DNA of 54,315 nucleotides. Source: Humidesulfovibrio sp. Its GTDB lineage: Bacteria; Desulfobacterota; Desulfovibrionia; Desulfovibrionales; Desulfovibrionaceae. The notes below the pieces were generated by a model. It ran no database searches. It saw only the letters and a list, made by a program, of their open reading frames with translations, and was not told the origin of the DNA. Every line of letters begins with the position of its first letter. Position 1 is the first letter of the stretch. Positions 8,025-16,837 of the stretch are shown here, piece after piece. Position numbers and translations under genes: made by a program. The stretch spans positions 1 to 54,315 of the forward strand of contig JARLHQ010000004.1 in the NCBI GenBank assembly GCA_031292175.1, written 5' to 3'.

Positions 8025-11000
8025 GTGACTATAGCAATCATCGGAGCCTCAGTACGACTCCCCGGCGGAGTGGATTCACTCAACGCCTATTGGGATATTT
8101 TGTCGAATGGCCGCGATGTCGTCACCGAGATCGGCCCGGAGCGTTGGAACACCACCTTCTATAATCACCCGGACCGAAAGGCGCGCGGACGCAGCTACAC
8201 CTTTGCGGCGGGCGTCATCACGGACTACGCGCACTTCGATCCAGGCTTCTTCGGCATTTCCCCGCGCGAGGCCGCGCAAATGGACCCGCAGCAGCGCCTC
8301 GCGCTCAATCTGGCCTGGGAGGCGCTCGAGGACGCGGACATCGCCCCGAGGCGCATACGCGGCACGGACTGCGGCGTATTCGTCGGCGTCTCCGGCACGG
8401 ACTACGCCAACCGCCTCGTAGCCGATCCCCCGAGCATCAACACGTACTTTATGACGGGCAACGTGCAGAGTCTCGTCTCCAACCGCATTTCCTACATTTT
8501 CGACCTGCACGGTCCAAGCTACTCCGTGGACACGGCCTGCTCGTCGTCGCTCGTGGCCGTAAACGTGGCCTGCCAGAGCCTGAACGCCGGGACCTGCTCC
8601 ACGGCCCTGGTGGGCGGCGTAAACCTGCTCCTTTCGCCGTTTCCGTTCATCGGCTTCTCCAAGGCCACCATGCTCTCCCCCACCGGACGCTGCAAGACCT
8701 TCGACGCCGCGGCCGACGGCTACGTGCGGGCCGAGGGCGGCGGCATGCTGGTGCTCAAGCGTCTGGAGGACGCCCTCAATGACGGCGACCGGATCCACGC
8801 CGTCATTGAGGCCGCGAGCGTCAATTCCGACGGGCAGACGGCGGGCATCGCCTTCCCGAACCGCCAGGCGCAGGAAGCGCTGCTTTGCGGCATCTACGGG
8901 CACGACGCCACGCGCATCGCAAGCCTCGCCTACCTGGAGGCCCACGGCACCGGCACCATCGCCGGCGACAAGCAGGAGGCCTTCGCCCTGGGCAACGCCC
9001 TGGGCAAACGCAGAAAAACGCCGCTGCTCATCGGTTCGGCCAAGACCAACGTCGGACACCTGGAGTCCGGCGCGGGCATGGCCGGCCTGCTCAAGGCCCT
9101 GCTTGTGCTCGAGAAGAAGCTTATCCCGCCTTCGCTGCATTTCAAGACCCCGAGTCCGAGCATCCCCTTCAACGAGTTGAACCTCCAGGTCGTCACCAGC
9201 CTCACACCGGTCGCCGAATCACGCCACGCCGCGCGCGTGGGCGTCAACTCCTTCGGTTTCGGCGGCACCAACGCCCATGTCACCCTCATGGAGTACCGCC
9301 CGCGCACGGTCCGTTCGTCGCGCGCGTTGCCCGCCGTCCCGGCGCATTTGCCGCCCCTTTTTCTCTCCGCCGGGAGCGAAGCCGCGCTCAAGGAATTGGC
9401 CGGCCGCTGGACGAAGCTGCTCGCCGACTGCCCAGCCGACGCTTACACTCTGGCGCGCTCCGCGGCCCTTGGCCGACAGGCGCTCGGCTGGCGCATGGCC
9501 CTGCTGGCCGAAAGCCGAGACGATTGGCGAGAGGCGTTGCGCAGCCTGAGCCTTGGCGAAAGCTCCTCCGCCGTAGTGCGCGGCCGCGCCGGCGGCGACG
9601 AGAGGATCGCCTTCATTTTCAGCGGCAACGGCGCGCAATGGCCGGGCATGGGTCGCCAGCTCCTGCGCGAAAGCCAGACCTTCCACGAGACCGTGGCCGA
9701 GGTGGACGCCTGCTTCCGACCCCTGGCCGGCTGGTCCGTCATGGAGGCGCTGGAATCGCCCGTGGCCGACTGGAACCTTGCGGCCACGGAATTTGCCCAG
9801 CCCATGCTTTTCGCCGTGCAGGTGGGCATCACCGCCGTGCTGCGGGAACAGGGCGTAACGCCCGACGTGGTGCTCGGGCACAGCGTGGGCGAGGTCACCG
9901 CGGCCTGCGTCTGCGGGGCGCTCTCCCTGAACCAGGCTGTGCGCGTGCTGCACGCCCGGTGCATCGCCCAGGCCAAGACACGGGGCGCGGGCCGCATGGC
10001 CGCTGCCAATGTCTCCCTCGAGCAGGGCTCCGCCCTCATCGCGGAGATGGGGCTGCCCATTGAGGTGGCCGGCGTAAACAGCCCCGGCTCCATCACCGTG
10101 GCAGGCAAGCCGGAACACCTAAAGGCCCTGGGCAAGCGTGTGACGCGGGAGTTGCATGCGCCCTTCAAGCTCCTCGACCTGGACTACGCCTTCCACAGCA
10201 AGAGCATGAACGCCGTTCGGGGCCAGCTGGTCGAGGCCCTGCGCGACTTGGCCCCGGCCAAAGGCGCGGTGCGCTTCCTGTCCACGGTCAACGGCCGCGA
10301 CATGGACGGTCGCAAACTGGACGCCGGCTACTGGTGGCGCAACGTGCGCCAGCCCGTGCAGCTCTCCGCCGCGCTGGAAACGCTGCTGCACGAAGGCGTG
10401 TCCGTGTTCCTGGAAATTTCGCCGAACCCCATCATGCAGTCCTATGTACGCCAAACGCAACAGCACTGTGGCAAAACCGGGTCCAGCATTTCCACCATGA
10501 CGAAGGGCGAGCCGGGCCTCCAGCGCCTGCGAATCGCCGCGGCCCAGGCCGGGGCCCACGGCGGCCGACTGGACGCCGCCCGCATCTTCGCCGCGCCCGC
10601 GCCCCGCGTGGACCTGCCGCTCACCCCGCGGCCAGGTGAGCGCTGCTGGCAGGAACCGAGCAACGAGGCCCTGCCCCTGCTCTACCCTGTGGTGGATCAT
10701 CCGCTGCTTGGCGCGCGCGTTGGGGCGGAGCCCGTGGAATGGACCAATGTCCTGGACACGACGAGCTTCCCCTGGCTGGGCGACCACAAGGTCGGCGAAG
10801 TGGCAGTGTTCCCCGCCGCCGGTTTCCTGTGCATGGGGCTGGCTGCGGCCCAGGCCCACTGGCCGGGACAGGCCGTCGATCTGAGCGGTTTCGACATCCA
10901 CCGCCCGCTGGTGCTGGAGCCCGGCCATGCACAGACCACACGGCTCATCCTCAGCCCGGAGACCGGGCGCTTCCGCATTTTGAGCCGCCCCCGCCTTGAG

Positions 11001-14000
11001 GAAGGCGGCTGGCTTGAACACGTGACGGGCCGCCTGCAGCCGGCAACCGCCCCGCGCATCGCGGCCTGGCCGCCCATGGACGAGCCAACGCCCCTGACGG
11101 ACGCCGGAGGGCTTTATCGCCTGGCGGGCTCCCTCGGGCTGCACTACGGCCCGTTCTTCCAGACCGTCGTCCGCGTGCGGCGCACCGGCGCTGCGGAGGC
11201 CGTGGCCGACTTGTCCCTGCCTGCCACGCTTGTCGGCCAGGCCGGCACCCCGCCCCATCCCGTCCTGCTGGACGGCGGTTTGCAGGCCCTGTTCAGCCTG
11301 CTGGACGCGCAGGCCGCTGACGCGGCTCCCGCCTTGTTTTTGCCCGTGCGCGTGGAGCGCCTGCGCCTGCTCGGGACCAGCGCTCCGGCGGCCAGTTGCC
11401 GCCTGCGTCTTGAGCGCGCCTCGTCGCGTTCCGTCCTGGCCGATCTGCTCTTCCTGGACGCCCAGGGCCAGCCGGTGGCGGAAATGGCCGGCTGCCGGCT
11501 GCGCCATGCGGAGGTGGGCAAGCGGAGGGCCAAGCCGCAGGCGTTCGCGGATGTCGCTGTGGCCGTGCCCCGCCGTGCGGCCGACGCGGCAGCTCCCCAG
11601 CCGGAGCCCGCCGCCCTGGCCCGGGCCGTCGCGCCCTCCGTCGCCCGGGTCGATGACGACTACGCCAGCCTGCTCAACCTCGCCGCCACGGCCTTCGCGC
11701 ACGAGGCAGTGACCGCGCTCTGCGCGGGCCGGACCCGGTTCACCAAAGCCTCGCTGCTTGAGGCCGGTCTGGCGCCGGAATGCGAGCCGCTGCTCGGCTG
11801 GCTGTTCGACCTGCTCGTCCGCGACGGTCTGGCGGAGGCGGAGGACGGGGGCTATACGCTGCTCCCCACCGATCTGCCCACCGCCAACGAGGCCTGGCGA
11901 GCGGCCCTGGCCATGCGGCTCGACCGTCTGCCCGAACTTCTGGCCGCCGGCCGCGCTGGCAGACGCCTTGCGGATTTCCTGCGCGGCGAAACCCACGCGG
12001 ACTTTGCGGCCGAACTGCGCAAGAGCCTGCCCAAGGCCGACGGCGCTGTCCTGCAAAGCCTCTCCCTGGCGCTCGACGCGGCCCTTGCGGCCGCCCGCCC
12101 CGGCGACCGCCCGCGCGTGCTTTTCTCTGGCCTGGAGCCGGAATTCCTGCGCCCGCTGCTGCAGAGCCTGGCCCCGCGCCAGCCCGTGGTGCGTGTGGTT
12201 CAGGCCAACGGCGGCGATACCGCCCTGGACGGCTTGGCATCCCTGCGGAGTGCCGCTACGCCAGCGCTTCTGGACATTGCCGCCAAGCCCGAAGGCGAAA
12301 ACGGCGAAGCCTTCGACCTTTTGGTGGCGGCAGGTCTCTCCACCAAGGCCGATCTCGCCGGGGCGCTGGCCCAGGCCAAGGCCTCCCTGGCCCCCGGCGG
12401 ACTGTTCCTGCTGGTCGAGCCTTCGCCCGGCGCCCTGCGCGACCTGGCCTATGGCCTTGAGTCGGGCTGGTGGCGCGAGCTGCCGGATTCCGGCACGCGC
12501 ATCAGCTGTCTGCACACCGGGGCGCAATGGCGGGGCTTCCTTTCCCAAGCCGGCTTTGAGAGCGCCACGACCCTGGCCGATTCCGGCGATTCGCTGGGCT
12601 TCCAGCTCTACGCCGCGCGCGTCCCGCTTGCGGAGCAGCCGACGCTGGAGCCGCAGGCCCAGCCATGTGGCGTCCTGGTGCTGGCCACGCCCCAGGCCGC
12701 GCCCCTCGCCCGCGCTCTGGGCGACAGGTTGAACGAGGCGACCTTCACAGCCGAGGTGCGCATCCTCCCCGAGGGCGAGGACTGCGCTACCGTTATGGCA
12801 GAGGCCTTCGACGCCTGGTCCGCCCCGGTGCCCTGCCGCGAGGTGGTGCTGCTGGCGGGCGACGTTTTGGGCGGTCCGGACGGCCCGGCCCTGGACGGCG
12901 CGTCCGGCTTCCTCGGCGCGGTATGCGCCACGGCCAAGTCCCTTTCCGCCCAGCGCGAGCTCCCCCGCCTGTGGCTGCCCACCCGGAACGCCATGCGAAC
13001 AGACGGCGGCGGCGATCCCTCGCAGGCGCTTCTGTGGGGCCTGGGCCGCGTGCTCATGAATGAGCACGCCGAACTGGGCTGGCATCTGGTTGACGTGCAG
13101 AACGCACCAGATCACGAAACCGCCGCGCAATGGCTCGCGGCGGAGATCGCCGCCCCGGACGAAGAGAATGAGGTGTTTCTGTGTCCGGAGGGACGCTTCG
13201 CCCCGCGCGTGGCGCCCGCGCCTCGGCTGCCTGAGCTTTTCGCGCCGGACTTAGTTGACCGGGCCGTCTCCCGCCTGGAGTTCAAGACCCAGGGGTCCCT
13301 GGAGAATCTGCGTTGGCGCACGGCCTTGCTGCCCGAGCCCGATCCGGACCAGGTGATCATCCGCGTACACGCCACGGGCCTCAACTTCCGCGATCTCATG
13401 TGGGTCATGGGGCTCTTACAGGACGAAGCGTTGGAGAACGGCTTCGCCGGGCCAAGCCTGGGCATGGAGTGCGCCGGCGACGTGCTGGCCGTGGGTTCGA
13501 AAGTCACGGCCTTCGCCCCCGGCGACCGCGTGCTGGCCTTCACTCCTGCTGGTTTCGCCGACCGCGTGGTCACCGACGCCAGCGCCTGCGCGCACCTGCC
13601 GGAGCATATGGACTATGCCGCCGCGGCCACCCTGCCCACCACCTTCTTCACCGTGCACTACGCCTTCAAGTACCTGGCGAATCTCCAGCCCGGCGAACGC
13701 GTGCTCATCCATGGCGCGGCGGGGGGCGTGGGCATCGCGGCCATCCAGATCGCTACGCTCATGGGCGCTGAGATTTACGTCACCGCCGGTTCGGAGCGCA
13801 AACGCGACTTCCTGCGCCTGCTCGGCGTCGCCAACATCTATGATTCGCGCAGCCTGGCCTTTGTGGACGACGTGCTGGACGCGACCTCCGGCAAGGGTGT
13901 GGACGTGGTGCTGAACACCCTGGCAGGGGAGGCCGTGAATAAAGGGCTGGCGCTGCTCAAGCCCTTTGGCAGGTTTTTGGAGCTCGGCAAGCGCGACTTC

Positions 14001-15458
14001 TACAGCGACAGCTTGGTGGGGGTGCGCCCCCTGCGCAACAACGTCAGCTACTTCGGCATCGATGCGGACCAGATCCTGAAGGAGCGCCCGGAACTCGGCA
14101 CACAGCTCTTCCGTGAGCTCATGGAGCACTTCGAAAGCGGCGCCCTGGTCCCCCTGCCGTACACCTTCTTCCCGGCCGAGGCCGCTGTGGACGCCTTCCG
14201 CACCATGCAGCAGTCGCGGCACATCGGGAAGATCGTCATAGGACCGCCGCCCGCACCCGGCAGCACGACCGCGCCCTTCGCTCTTCCGGCCGAGGCCACG
14301 TACCTCGTCACCGGCGGTGTGAGCGGCTTCGGGCTCGCCGCGGCGCAGCGCCTGGCGGACCGCGGCGCGCGCAGCCTGGTGCTTGTCAGCCGCCGTGGTC
14401 CCACCACGGACGAAGCCAAGGCGGCCATCGTCCGGCTACGCGAAGCAGGGGTGCGCGTCCTGGAAGGCAGGACCGATGTCACCGACGCCACCCAGCTCGC
14501 TGTCCTGCTCGACGAGGTCCGCCGGACCATGCCGCCCCTGCGCGGCGTCATCCACGCGGCCATGGTCCTGGACGACGCCCTGGCGCGCGATCTGACGCCT
14601 GCGCGCATGCGCAAGGTGCTCGCGCCCAAGATCGCTGGCGCGTGGAACCTGCACCGCCTCACCAAGGATCTGGACTTCTTCGTGATGTTCTCCTCCGCCA
14701 CCACGGTGGTGGGCAACGCCGGTCAGGCCAACTACGTGGCGGCCAACTGCTATCTGGAATCCCTGGCCCGGCTGCGCCATGCCCAGGGGCTGCCCGGCCT
14801 GGCCCTGGCCTGGGGCGCCATCGAAGACGCCGGCTATCTGACGCGGCACAAAGAAATCAAGCAGTCCCTCACGGCGCGCCTGGGCCGCACCCTCACCGCC
14901 GCCGAGGCCCTGGACGCCATGGAGCGGCGGCTTGCCGGCGACGGCCCCGTGGCCGCGGTATTCGATCCCGACTGGGCGACGCTGCGGCGCGTGCTGCCGG
15001 GCATCGACTCGCCGCGCGTGGCGCATCTGCTGCGGGGAAACGCCAAGATCGACGATGCCGGCGCCCTCGACCTGCGCCAGCGGCTGCTCGAGCTGCCGCC
15101 GCATGAGGCGCTGAAGGAGGCCGTGGCCCAGCTGGCCCAGGCGGTATCGACCATCACGCGCATCCCCGCGGACCAGCTTGAGCCGCAGAAGAACCTTTCC
15201 GAACTTGGCATGGATTCGCTCATGGCCGTGGAGCTCGGCCTGTCTATCGAGGACCGCTTCGGCGTGAGCATTCCGAACCTCTCCCTTTCGCAGGGCGGCA
15301 CGCTCCACGCCCTGGCCCAACGCATCCTCCAGGACATGACCGGTCCAGGAGAGGCGCCCGACCTTCTGCAGGAGGTGGCGGCGCGCCATCTGGCCGAGGA
15401 TGAACGCGCGACCCTCAAGCGGGCCGAGGCCGCCAAGGAGGACGCTCATGCCGACTAA
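8025..15458 (+). CDS. Iterative highly reducing type I polyketide synthase (KS-AT-DH-[MT]-ER-KR-ACP)
   Basis: A 2477-residue single-module megasynthase. KS: residues 1-425, active-site Cys172 in DTACSSS, His307 in EAHGTGT, His345 in NVGHLESGAG. AT: about 525-815, Ser620 in GHSVGE and YAFH at 721-724. DH: about 885-1165, His921 in GDHKVGEVAVFP and Asp1083 in LLDGGLQ. Residues about 1210-1535 resemble a degenerate C-methyltransferase region (ASLAPGGLFLLVEP, GWWRE) without a convincing SAM-binding motif. ER: about 1750-2070 (HGAAGGVGIAAIQ). KR: about 2090-2280 (TGGVSGFG, Ser2224, Tyr2237, Asn2241). ACP: about 2365-2440, Ser2398 in GMDSLM. It has no loading module and no thioesterase, so it probably acts iteratively to make a saturated chain. 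Its stop overlaps the next gene by 11 bases, and the oxoamine synthase is the likely off-loading enzyme. Start GTG is set by AGGAAG. Confidence 0.93.
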   Translation: MTIAIIGASVRLPGGVDSLNAYWDILSNGRDVVTEIGPERWNTTFYNHPDRKARGRSYTFAAGVITDYAHFDPGFFGISPREAAQMDPQQRLALNLAWEALEDADIAPRRIRGTDCGVFVGVSGTDYANRLVADPPSINTYFMTGNVQSLVSNRISYIFDLHGPSYSVDTACSSSLVAVNVACQSLNAGTCSTALVGGVNLLLSPFPFIGFSKATMLSPTGRCKTFDAAADGYVRAEGGGMLVLKRLEDALNDGDRIHAVIEAASVNSDGQTAGIAFPNRQAQEALLCGIYGHDATRIASLAYLEAHGTGTIAGDKQEAFALGNALGKRRKTPLLIGSAKTNVGHLESGAGMAGLLKALLVLEKKLIPPSLHFKTPSPSIPFNELNLQVVTSLTPVAESRHAARVGVNSFGFGGTNAHVTLMEYRPRTVRSSRALPAVPAHLPPLFLSAGSEAALKELAGRWTKLLADCPADAYTLARSAALGRQALGWRMALLAESRDDWREALRSLSLGESSSAVVRGRAGGDERIAFIFSGNGAQWPGMGRQLLRESQTFHETVAEVDACFRPLAGWSVMEALESPVADWNLAATEFAQPMLFAVQVGITAVLREQGVTPDVVLGHSVGEVTAACVCGALSLNQAVRVLHARCIAQAKTRGAGRMAAANVSLEQGSALIAEMGLPIEVAGVNSPGSITVAGKPEHLKALGKRVTRELHAPFKLLDLDYAFHSKSMNAVRGQLVEALRDLAPAKGAVRFLSTVNGRDMDGRKLDAGYWWRNVRQPVQLSAALETLLHEGVSVFLEISPNPIMQSYVRQTQQHCGKTGSSISTMTKGEPGLQRLRIAAAQAGAHGGRLDAARIFAAPAPRVDLPLTPRPGERCWQEPSNEALPLLYPVVDHPLLGARVGAEPVEWTNVLDTTSFPWLGDHKVGEVAVFPAAGFLCMGLAAAQAHWPGQAVDLSGFDIHRPLVLEPGHAQTTRLILSPETGRFRILSRPRLEEGGWLEHVTGRLQPATAPRIAAWPPMDEPTPLTDAGGLYRLAGSLGLHYGPFFQTVVRVRRTGAAEAVADLSLPATLVGQAGTPPHPVLLDGGLQALFSLLDAQAADAAPALFLPVRVERLRLLGTSAPAASCRLRLERASSRSVLADLLFLDAQGQPVAEMAGCRLRHAEVGKRRAKPQAFADVAVAVPRRAADAAAPQPEPAALARAVAPSVARVDDDYASLLNLAATAFAHEAVTALCAGRTRFTKASLLEAGLAPECEPLLGWLFDLLVRDGLAEAEDGGYTLLPTDLPTANEAWRAALAMRLDRLPELLAAGRAGRRLADFLRGETHADFAAELRKSLPKADGAVLQSLSLALDAALAAARPGDRPRVLFSGLEPEFLRPLLQSLAPRQPVVRVVQANGGDTALDGLASLRSAATPALLDIAAKPEGENGEAFDLLVAAGLSTKADLAGALAQAKASLAPGGLFLLVEPSPGALRDLAYGLESGWWRELPDSGTRISCLHTGAQWRGFLSQAGFESATTLADSGDSLGFQLYAARVPLAEQPTLEPQAQPCGVLVLATPQAAPLARALGDRLNEATFTAEVRILPEGEDCATVMAEAFDAWSAPVPCREVVLLAGDVLGGPDGPALDGASGFLGAVCATAKSLSAQRELPRLWLPTRNAMRTDGGGDPSQALLWGLGRVLMNEHAELGWHLVDVQNAPDHETAAQWLAAEIAAPDEENEVFLCPEGRFAPRVAPAPRLPELFAPDLVDRAVSRLEFKTQGSLENLRWRTALLPEPDPDQVIIRVHATGLNFRDLMWVMGLLQDEALENGFAGPSLGMECAGDVLAVGSKVTAFAPGDRVLAFTPAGFADRVVTDASACAHLPEHMDYAAAATLPTTFFTVHYAFKYLANLQPGERVLIHGAAGGVGIAAIQIATLMGAEIYVTAGSERKRDFLRLLGVANIYDSRSLAFVDDVLDATSGKGVDVVLNTLAGEAVNKGLALLKPFGRFLELGKRDFYSDSLVGVRPLRNNVSYFGIDADQILKERPELGTQLFRELMEHFESGALVPLPYTFFPAEAAVDAFRTMQQSRHIGKIVIGPPPAPGSTTAPFALPAEATYLVTGGVSGFGLAAAQRLADRGARSLVLVSRRGPTTDEAKAAIVRLREAGVRVLEGRTDVTDATQLAVLLDEVRRTMPPLRGVIHAAMVLDDALARDLTPARMRKVLAPKIAGAWNLHRLTKDLDFFVMFSSATTVVGNAGQANYVAANCYLESLARLRHAQGLPGLALAWGAIEDAGYLTRHKEIKQSLTARLGRTLTAAEALDAMERRLAGDGPVAAVFDPDWATLRRVLPGIDSPRVAHLLRGNAKIDDAGALDLRQRLLELPPHEALKEAVAQLAQAVSTITRIPADQLEPQKNLSELGMDSLMAVELGLSIEDRFGVSIPNLSLSQGGTLHALAQRILQDMTGPGEAPDLLQEVAARHLAEDERATLKRAEAAKEDAHAD

Positions 15459-16791
15459 GAAGAAGCCCCTGTTCGGCCTTTCCGACGCCCTGAAACGGCA
15501 GGTGGCCAGCCGCAGGCAGGACGCCAGGACCGACCCCGCCGAGGAGGAGATCAGCCTCGCGGCAGTGCGCCCTTCGGTGCAGCCCGTTCCGGCGCGCTTC
15601 ATCGATCCGGCCAAACTCCCCGGCGTGCAGGAATACCTAGCCCTGCGCCACACCGCTAGCGCCCTGGGCGCGACGGACCCCTTCTTCCACGTGCACGAGG
15701 GCATTCCCGCCGCAACCACGCGCATCGGCGGCCGGGAGTTCATCAACTTCTCCAACTACAACTACCTGAACCTCAACGGGCATCCGGAGGTTTCCGCCTC
15801 GGCCAAGGCGGCCATTGACCACTACGGCACCTCGGCCTCGGCCAGCAGGATGGTTTCTGGCGAACGCCCGCTGCACGGCCAGCTGGAGCGCGCCCTGGCG
15901 GACTTCCTGGGCACGGAGGACTGCGTGGCCATGGTGAGCGGGCACGCCACCAACGTCACGGTCATCGGGCACCTGTTCGGCAAGCGCGACCTCATCCTGC
16001 ACGACGCACTCGCGCACAACAGCGTGCTTCAGGGGGCGCTGCTTTCCGGCGCAAAACGCCTGAGCTTCCCCCACAACGACTGGCAGGCGCTGGACAACAT
16101 GCTGCGCACCCTGCGCCCCAGCTACGAGCGCGTGCTTGTGGTGGTGGAAGGGCTGTACAGTATGGACGGGGACTTCCCCGACCTGCCCCGCTTCGCCGAG
16201 ATCCGTGAGCGCTACAAGACCTTCCTGCTGGTGGACGAGGCGCACTCCATCGGCGTCATGGGGGCCACGGGCCGGGGCATCGCCGAGCACTTCGGGCTGC
16301 CGCGCACCTGCGCCGACTTCTGGATGGGCACCTTGAGCAAGACCTTTTCCAGCTGCGGCGGGTTCATCGCCGGGCAGGGGCTCATCGTGGACTACCTGCG
16401 GCACACCGCGCCGGGCTTCCTCTACAGTGTGGGCATGTCGCCCCCGCTGGCCGCGGCGTCCCTCACGTGTGTGGAGCTGCTCAAGCGTGAGCCCGAGCGC
16501 TGTCGCGCCTTGCGCCGGGCCGGGCGGATGTTCCTGGAGTTGTGCAAGGCCGAGGGGCTGGACACCGGCGGCAGCGCCGGACTTGCCATCGTGCCGATCA
16601 TCGTGGGGAGTTCCATGGGAGCCCTCACGCTCTCCAGCCGACTCTTCGAGCGCGGTATCAACGTGCAGCCCATCTTCGCCCCGGCCGTGGAGGAGCGCCA
16701 AGCCCGCCTGAGGTTCTTCCTCTGTTGTGAGCACACGCAAGCCCAGCTGGAAACCACGGCCAAGGCCATCGCGACGGCGCTGGCCGGCTGA
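15448..16791 (+). CDS. Alpha-oxoamine synthase (serine palmitoyltransferase/KBL family), PKS chain-releasing candidate
   Basis: A 447-residue fold-type I PLP enzyme. After about 75 variable residues the core begins at FINFSNYNYLNL. SASRMVSGERPLHGQLE matches the substrate-binding stretch, DEAHSIGVMG carries the cofactor Asp263 and His266, and TLSKTFSSCGG carries the Schiff-base lysine (Lys298). The family (AONS, KBL, ALAS, SPT) condenses an amino acid with an acyl thioester with loss of CO2. Translation is coupled to the PKS (ATG at 15448 lies inside the end of the PKS gene), and the PKS has no thioesterase. It therefore probably releases the polyketide chain from the ACP by condensation with an amino acid, giving a 3-ketosphinganine-like aminoketone. 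Fungal fumonisin synthesis uses the same logic. Amino-acid specificity is unknown. Confidence 0.87.
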   Translation: MPTKKKPLFGLSDALKRQVASRRQDARTDPAEEEISLAAVRPSVQPVPARFIDPAKLPGVQEYLALRHTASALGATDPFFHVHEGIPAATTRIGGREFINFSNYNYLNLNGHPEVSASAKAAIDHYGTSASASRMVSGERPLHGQLERALADFLGTEDCVAMVSGHATNVTVIGHLFGKRDLILHDALAHNSVLQGALLSGAKRLSFPHNDWQALDNMLRTLRPSYERVLVVVEGLYSMDGDFPDLPRFAEIRERYKTFLLVDEAHSIGVMGATGRGIAEHFGLPRTCADFWMGTLSKTFSSCGGFIAGQGLIVDYLRHTAPGFLYSVGMSPPLAAASLTCVELLKREPERCRALRRAGRMFLELCKAEGLDTGGSAGLAIVPIIVGSSMGALTLSSRLFERGINVQPIFAPAVEERQARLRFFLCCEHTQAQLETTAKAIATALAG

Positions 16792-16837
16792 CGCCCAAGG
16801 GGCGAGCCACCCGGATGGCCCACGGAGCCAGAACGCC

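Noticed and set aside
10119..13130. 1003-residue minus-strand open frame
   Set aside because: Antisense to the PKS, with no recognisable motif and Gly/Arg/Gln-rich composition; the PKS frame has clear domains throughout.
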